DNA from: Pseudomonadota bacterium
GTDB lineage: Bacteria > Pseudomonadota > Alphaproteobacteria > Rhizobiales > Rhizobiaceae
Assembly (NCBI GenBank): GCA_023435335.1
Contig: JAEYRU010000076.1
Span: 1-24,471 of the forward strand
Reading direction: 5' to 3'
Length of the DNA: 24,471 nucleotides
Part shown: positions 22,374 to 24,471 of the stretch, one piece after another
Layout: each line of letters starts with the position of its first letter
Numbering within the stretch: position 1 is the stretch's first letter
Made by a program: the position numbers and the translations under genes
The notes under the pieces: model-generated
Told to the model about the DNA's origin: nothing
Databases searched by the model: none
Seen by the model: the letters and a program-made list of their open reading frames with translations, nothing else

Positions 22374-23978
22374 CTAGCGCGTTTCGGCCTGCCCTTCGGG
22401 CATACGGTCGGCAATCGTGGACATGTCGGCGTCCTCGCCCCTGTCGGTTTTGTCGGGGACACTGAATATCTGGCCCGGCCAGATACGGTCGGGATCGGCT
22501 ATCTGGTCCTGATTGGCCAAATAGATGGTCGTGTAGCGAACGCCTTGCCCGTAGACCCGCTTGGAGATGTGCCACAACGTGTCGCCGCGGCGGATGATCA
22601 CCGAGCCGGCGACGCTCTGCAGCTTCGGTCCCGTCACGTCGGTGTTAGGGGCAGTCTCGGATTGCGCGGCAGGGGCGGAATCCGTGGCAACCGGGGCGGC
22701 GGGAGCGCTGGCCACCTCCTGTTGCGCGCTAGCCTGTCCGGCCCCCGAACCTGCCGCAGCGCCGTCCGACTGCGCCTGCGGCGCCTGCGCCTGTGGTGCA
22801 GGCTGATGCGTCACCGCAGGCTGCTCGAGAGCGGCCACGGCGGCCACTGACTCGCCCGGCTCGCGCGCAAAAGGCACGGCCGCGCGCGCAAGCACCTCGC
22901 CATTGCGGCCGAGCAGGTCCGCCCGCACGATATAGTCACCTACCGGCAGGTCGCGCTCAGCCTCCACAAGGAAGCGGCCACCATCGGATGTCTGCGCATC
23001 GCCGAGCAGAATATCGTTGGCATACACCCGCACGCGCGAACCCACCTCGGCGCGGCCGGCAACGAAGACCCGACTGCCCTCAATCTCCACCGCCTCTACA
23101 GCGATGCGCTGCGCGCCGGCCTGAACCGCGACCTGTTCCCGCGCCAGTGCCGGTGCGGCGGCGGCGACCTGCGGCTCCTCGGCCGTCGGGGTCTCGACAG
23201 CCGGAGCGCCGGCCAGATCTTCCTCTTCTGTGTCCGCGCCAACCGGCTCGCCTTCGGCGTCCGATACCTCTCCTTGGGCGATTGCCTCCCTTTGCGCCGA
23301 CGCGCTGGGGGTCTCCTTTTGAGCGGCACTGCCGGCGGGGGCCTCGGCGACGGGCTGTTCGGACGCCGTCGGCCTATCCTGCTTCCGCGCGGGCGCTTCG
23401 GGAACCGTGATCAGGCGGCTCGGAGCTCCGGGCTGTTCGACCAGCGCCAGGACCTGGCCGCTCGGATGCTCGGGAATGGACACGATCGCAGACTCACTCG
23501 ACGTGGCGACGATCGCATCACGTGTCGTCGAGCGCAGCACGATGGTGTAGTCGCCCGGCTTCAACGGCCTGTCGAGCACGATGGCAAACTCGCCGGACTC
23601 GTTCGTTTCGCCCCGTCCGATCGCCGTCGCGCCGGTGACAATCTCGATGTTTGCGACAGGCGCCGCGCGACCGGCGATCACCAGCGAGCCGTCCGGTTCG
23701 ACGCGCACGATGTCGAATGTCGGAACGACCACTTCGGGCTGCGCCTCCTGCGGCGTGGCAGCCTCTTCGAGGGCTGGGGCGACCCCTCCGTCAACCTTCG
23801 GCGCAACCGCCTGCGGTTGAACCGCTGTCGGAACTGGCTGGGGACTTGGAAGCGAGGCGATCTCGGCGGGCTTCCGGGGGAGGAAACCGTCAAGCGCGCC
23901 GGTCACGTAGGCGGCGCCTCCCGCCACAACCGCCCCGCCGGCTATGAAGAAGACCGCCTTCAGTGAGTTGATCACCAT
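22374..23978 (-). CDS. Membrane-anchored LysM protein with Ig-like repeats
   Basis: A 534-residue protein with a short cytoplasmic start (MVINSLK), one membrane span (about 8-30), and a long periplasmic part. Two Ig-like/carboxypeptidase-regulatory-like segments are visible: DGSLVIAGRAAPVANIEIV ... LKPGDYTIVLRS near residues 98-160 and SRVFVAGRAEVGSRVRVYAN ... LPVGDYIVRADL near 300-365. Between and after them are Ala/Pro/Glu-rich linkers. A LysM domain closes the protein (about 458-510, RRGDTLWHISKRVYGQG ... IWPGQIFSVP), so it should bind peptidoglycan. I chose ATG 23978 over the open frame to 24068, since GGAAC precedes it and the extension would run into the divergent promoter region. The function is unknown; an envelope scaffold is plausible. 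Confidence 0.9.
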   Translation of the reverse strand: MVINSLKAVFFIAGGAVVAGGAAYVTGALDGFLPRKPAEIASLPSPQPVPTAVQPQAVAPKVDGGVAPALEEAATPQEAQPEVVVPTFDIVRVEPDGSLVIAGRAAPVANIEIVTGATAIGRGETNESGEFAIVLDRPLKPGDYTIVLRSTTRDAIVATSSESAIVSIPEHPSGQVLALVEQPGAPSRLITVPEAPARKQDRPTASEQPVAEAPAGSAAQKETPSASAQREAIAQGEVSDAEGEPVGADTEEEDLAGAPAVETPTAEEPQVAAAAPALAREQVAVQAGAQRIAVEAVEIEGSRVFVAGRAEVGSRVRVYANDILLGDAQTSDGGRFLVEAERDLPVGDYIVRADLLGRNGEVLARAAVPFAREPGESVAAVAALEQPAVTHQPAPQAQAPQAQSDGAAAGSGAGQASAQQEVASAPAAPVATDSAPAAQSETAPNTDVTGPKLQSVAGSVIIRRGDTLWHISKRVYGQGVRYTTIYLANQDQIADPDRIWPGQIFSVPDKTDRGEDADMSTIADRMPEGQAETR

Positions 23979-24082
23979 ATCGTCTGTTCCGTTCCCTAAG
24001 CCTTGCGCAGACCTAACGCGTTTTCTTAAGCGCCACAAGAAAAAGCCGGGAAAGCCTTGACCTTGCACAGGCGCTGACGCCT

Positions 24083-24471
24083 ATGAGCAGCATGAGCGAG
24101 ATCAAGTCCATCTGCGTCTATTGCGGCTCTTCCCCGGGCCGCAGCGAAGCCTACCTGAATGCGGGCGAGACGCTCGGCCGCGCCATCGCGAGCCACGGGC
24201 TGCGCCTGGTCTACGGTGGCGGCACCAAAGGCATCATGGGTGCGGTCGCGCGCGGGGCGTATTCTGCCGGAGGTGTGATCAGCGGCATCATCCCCCGGTT
24301 CCTCCTGGACAAGGAGGCAAGCGGCGAGGAACCCGACATGATCGACGACCTGACCGTCACCGAGGACATGCACACCCGCAAGCACATCATGTTCGAGAAG
24401 TCGGACGCCTTCGTGGCATTGCCCGGCGGCATCGGTACGCTGGAGGAAATCGTCGAGATCATGACCTGGGC
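24083..24471 (+). CDS. LOG-family (TIGR00730) Rossmann-fold protein, 3' end outside window
   Basis: Start of a lysine-decarboxylase-like/LOG protein; members release cytokinin bases or AMP ribose by phosphoribohydrolysis of nucleoside 5'-monophosphates. The visible 129 residues begin MSSMSEIKSICVYCGSSPG and carry YGGGTKGIMG, MHTRKHIMFEKSDAFVALP and the diagnostic PGGIGTLEE (114-122). The frame is open to the window edge. ATG 24083 and ATG 24092 are both possible starts. It is divergent from the LysM gene across 104 bases that must contain both promoters; I could not fix either with confidence. Confidence 0.93.
   Translation, partial: MSSMSEIKSICVYCGSSPGRSEAYLNAGETLGRAIASHGLRLVYGGGTKGIMGAVARGAYSAGGVISGIIPRFLLDKEASGEEPDMIDDLTVTEDMHTRKHIMFEKSDAFVALPGGIGTLEEIVEIMTW

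Noticed and set aside
1..24471. Mobile elements, phage genes, toxin-antitoxin pairs or defence systems
   Set aside because: No transposase, integrase, target duplications, tRNA-end repeats or recognised defence motifs; composition is even and the gene order is typical core chromosome.

Overview
The window looks like chromosomal core DNA from a high-GC alphaproteobacterium of the order Hyphomicrobiales, probably close to Mesorhizobium/Phyllobacteriaceae. This rests on the gene order rpsF-rpsR-rplI ... dnaB-alr-radA-cvpA-purF, the long tails on S6 and L9, promoters of the GGAAC-N16-CGTT (EcfG) type, and a LexA box of the alphaproteobacterial direct-repeat type. I see no mobile element, CRISPR array, tRNA or rRNA. 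No database search was run; names rest on recognised motifs.

Layout. 1-749: 3' end of an ABC-2 transporter permease. 818-1288: two very small genes, one behind a stress-type promoter. 1285-3909 (minus): a large PAS/GAF hybrid histidine kinase with a textbook EcfG promoter, divergent from the ribosomal cluster. 4223-5756: rpsF, rpsR and rplI, with a hairpin-rich gap before rplI and a strong terminator after it. 5947-7236: cyclopropane fatty acid synthase. 7424-7979: a DUF305 membrane protein broken by a frameshift. 8121-9398: an exported DUF6600-like protein with 23-24 PAEEA-type repeats. 9671-17090: dnaB, alr, radA, cvpA, purF and a short-chain dehydrogenase, all on plus. 17155-18376: a small secreted protein and a PlsC-type acyltransferase. 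18382-22277 (minus): ArsR regulator, Atm1-type exporter, psd and pssA. 22374-23978 (minus): a membrane-anchored LysM protein. 24083-end: start of a LOG-family protein.

How the genes work together. Translation (S6, S18, L9), replication and repair (DnaB, RadA), wall precursor supply (Alr) and purine synthesis (PurF) form the housekeeping core. Membrane lipid work recurs: Cfa, the PlsC-like acyltransferase, PssA and Psd (phosphatidylserine then phosphatidylethanolamine). Four genes in the first 8 kb share GGAAC-N16-nnTT promoters of identical spacing, suggesting a local group under the general stress sigma factor. ArsR plus Atm1 looks like a self-regulated metal/thiol export unit, with a 23-bp palindrome over the regulator's start.

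Most noteworthy: the EcfG-type promoter set, a perfect GAAC-N7-GAAC LexA box in front of radA, the ArsR operator with its Cys-Cys-Cys sensor motif, the DUF305 frameshift, and the structured rpsR-rplI gap. No clearly new multi-gene system was found.
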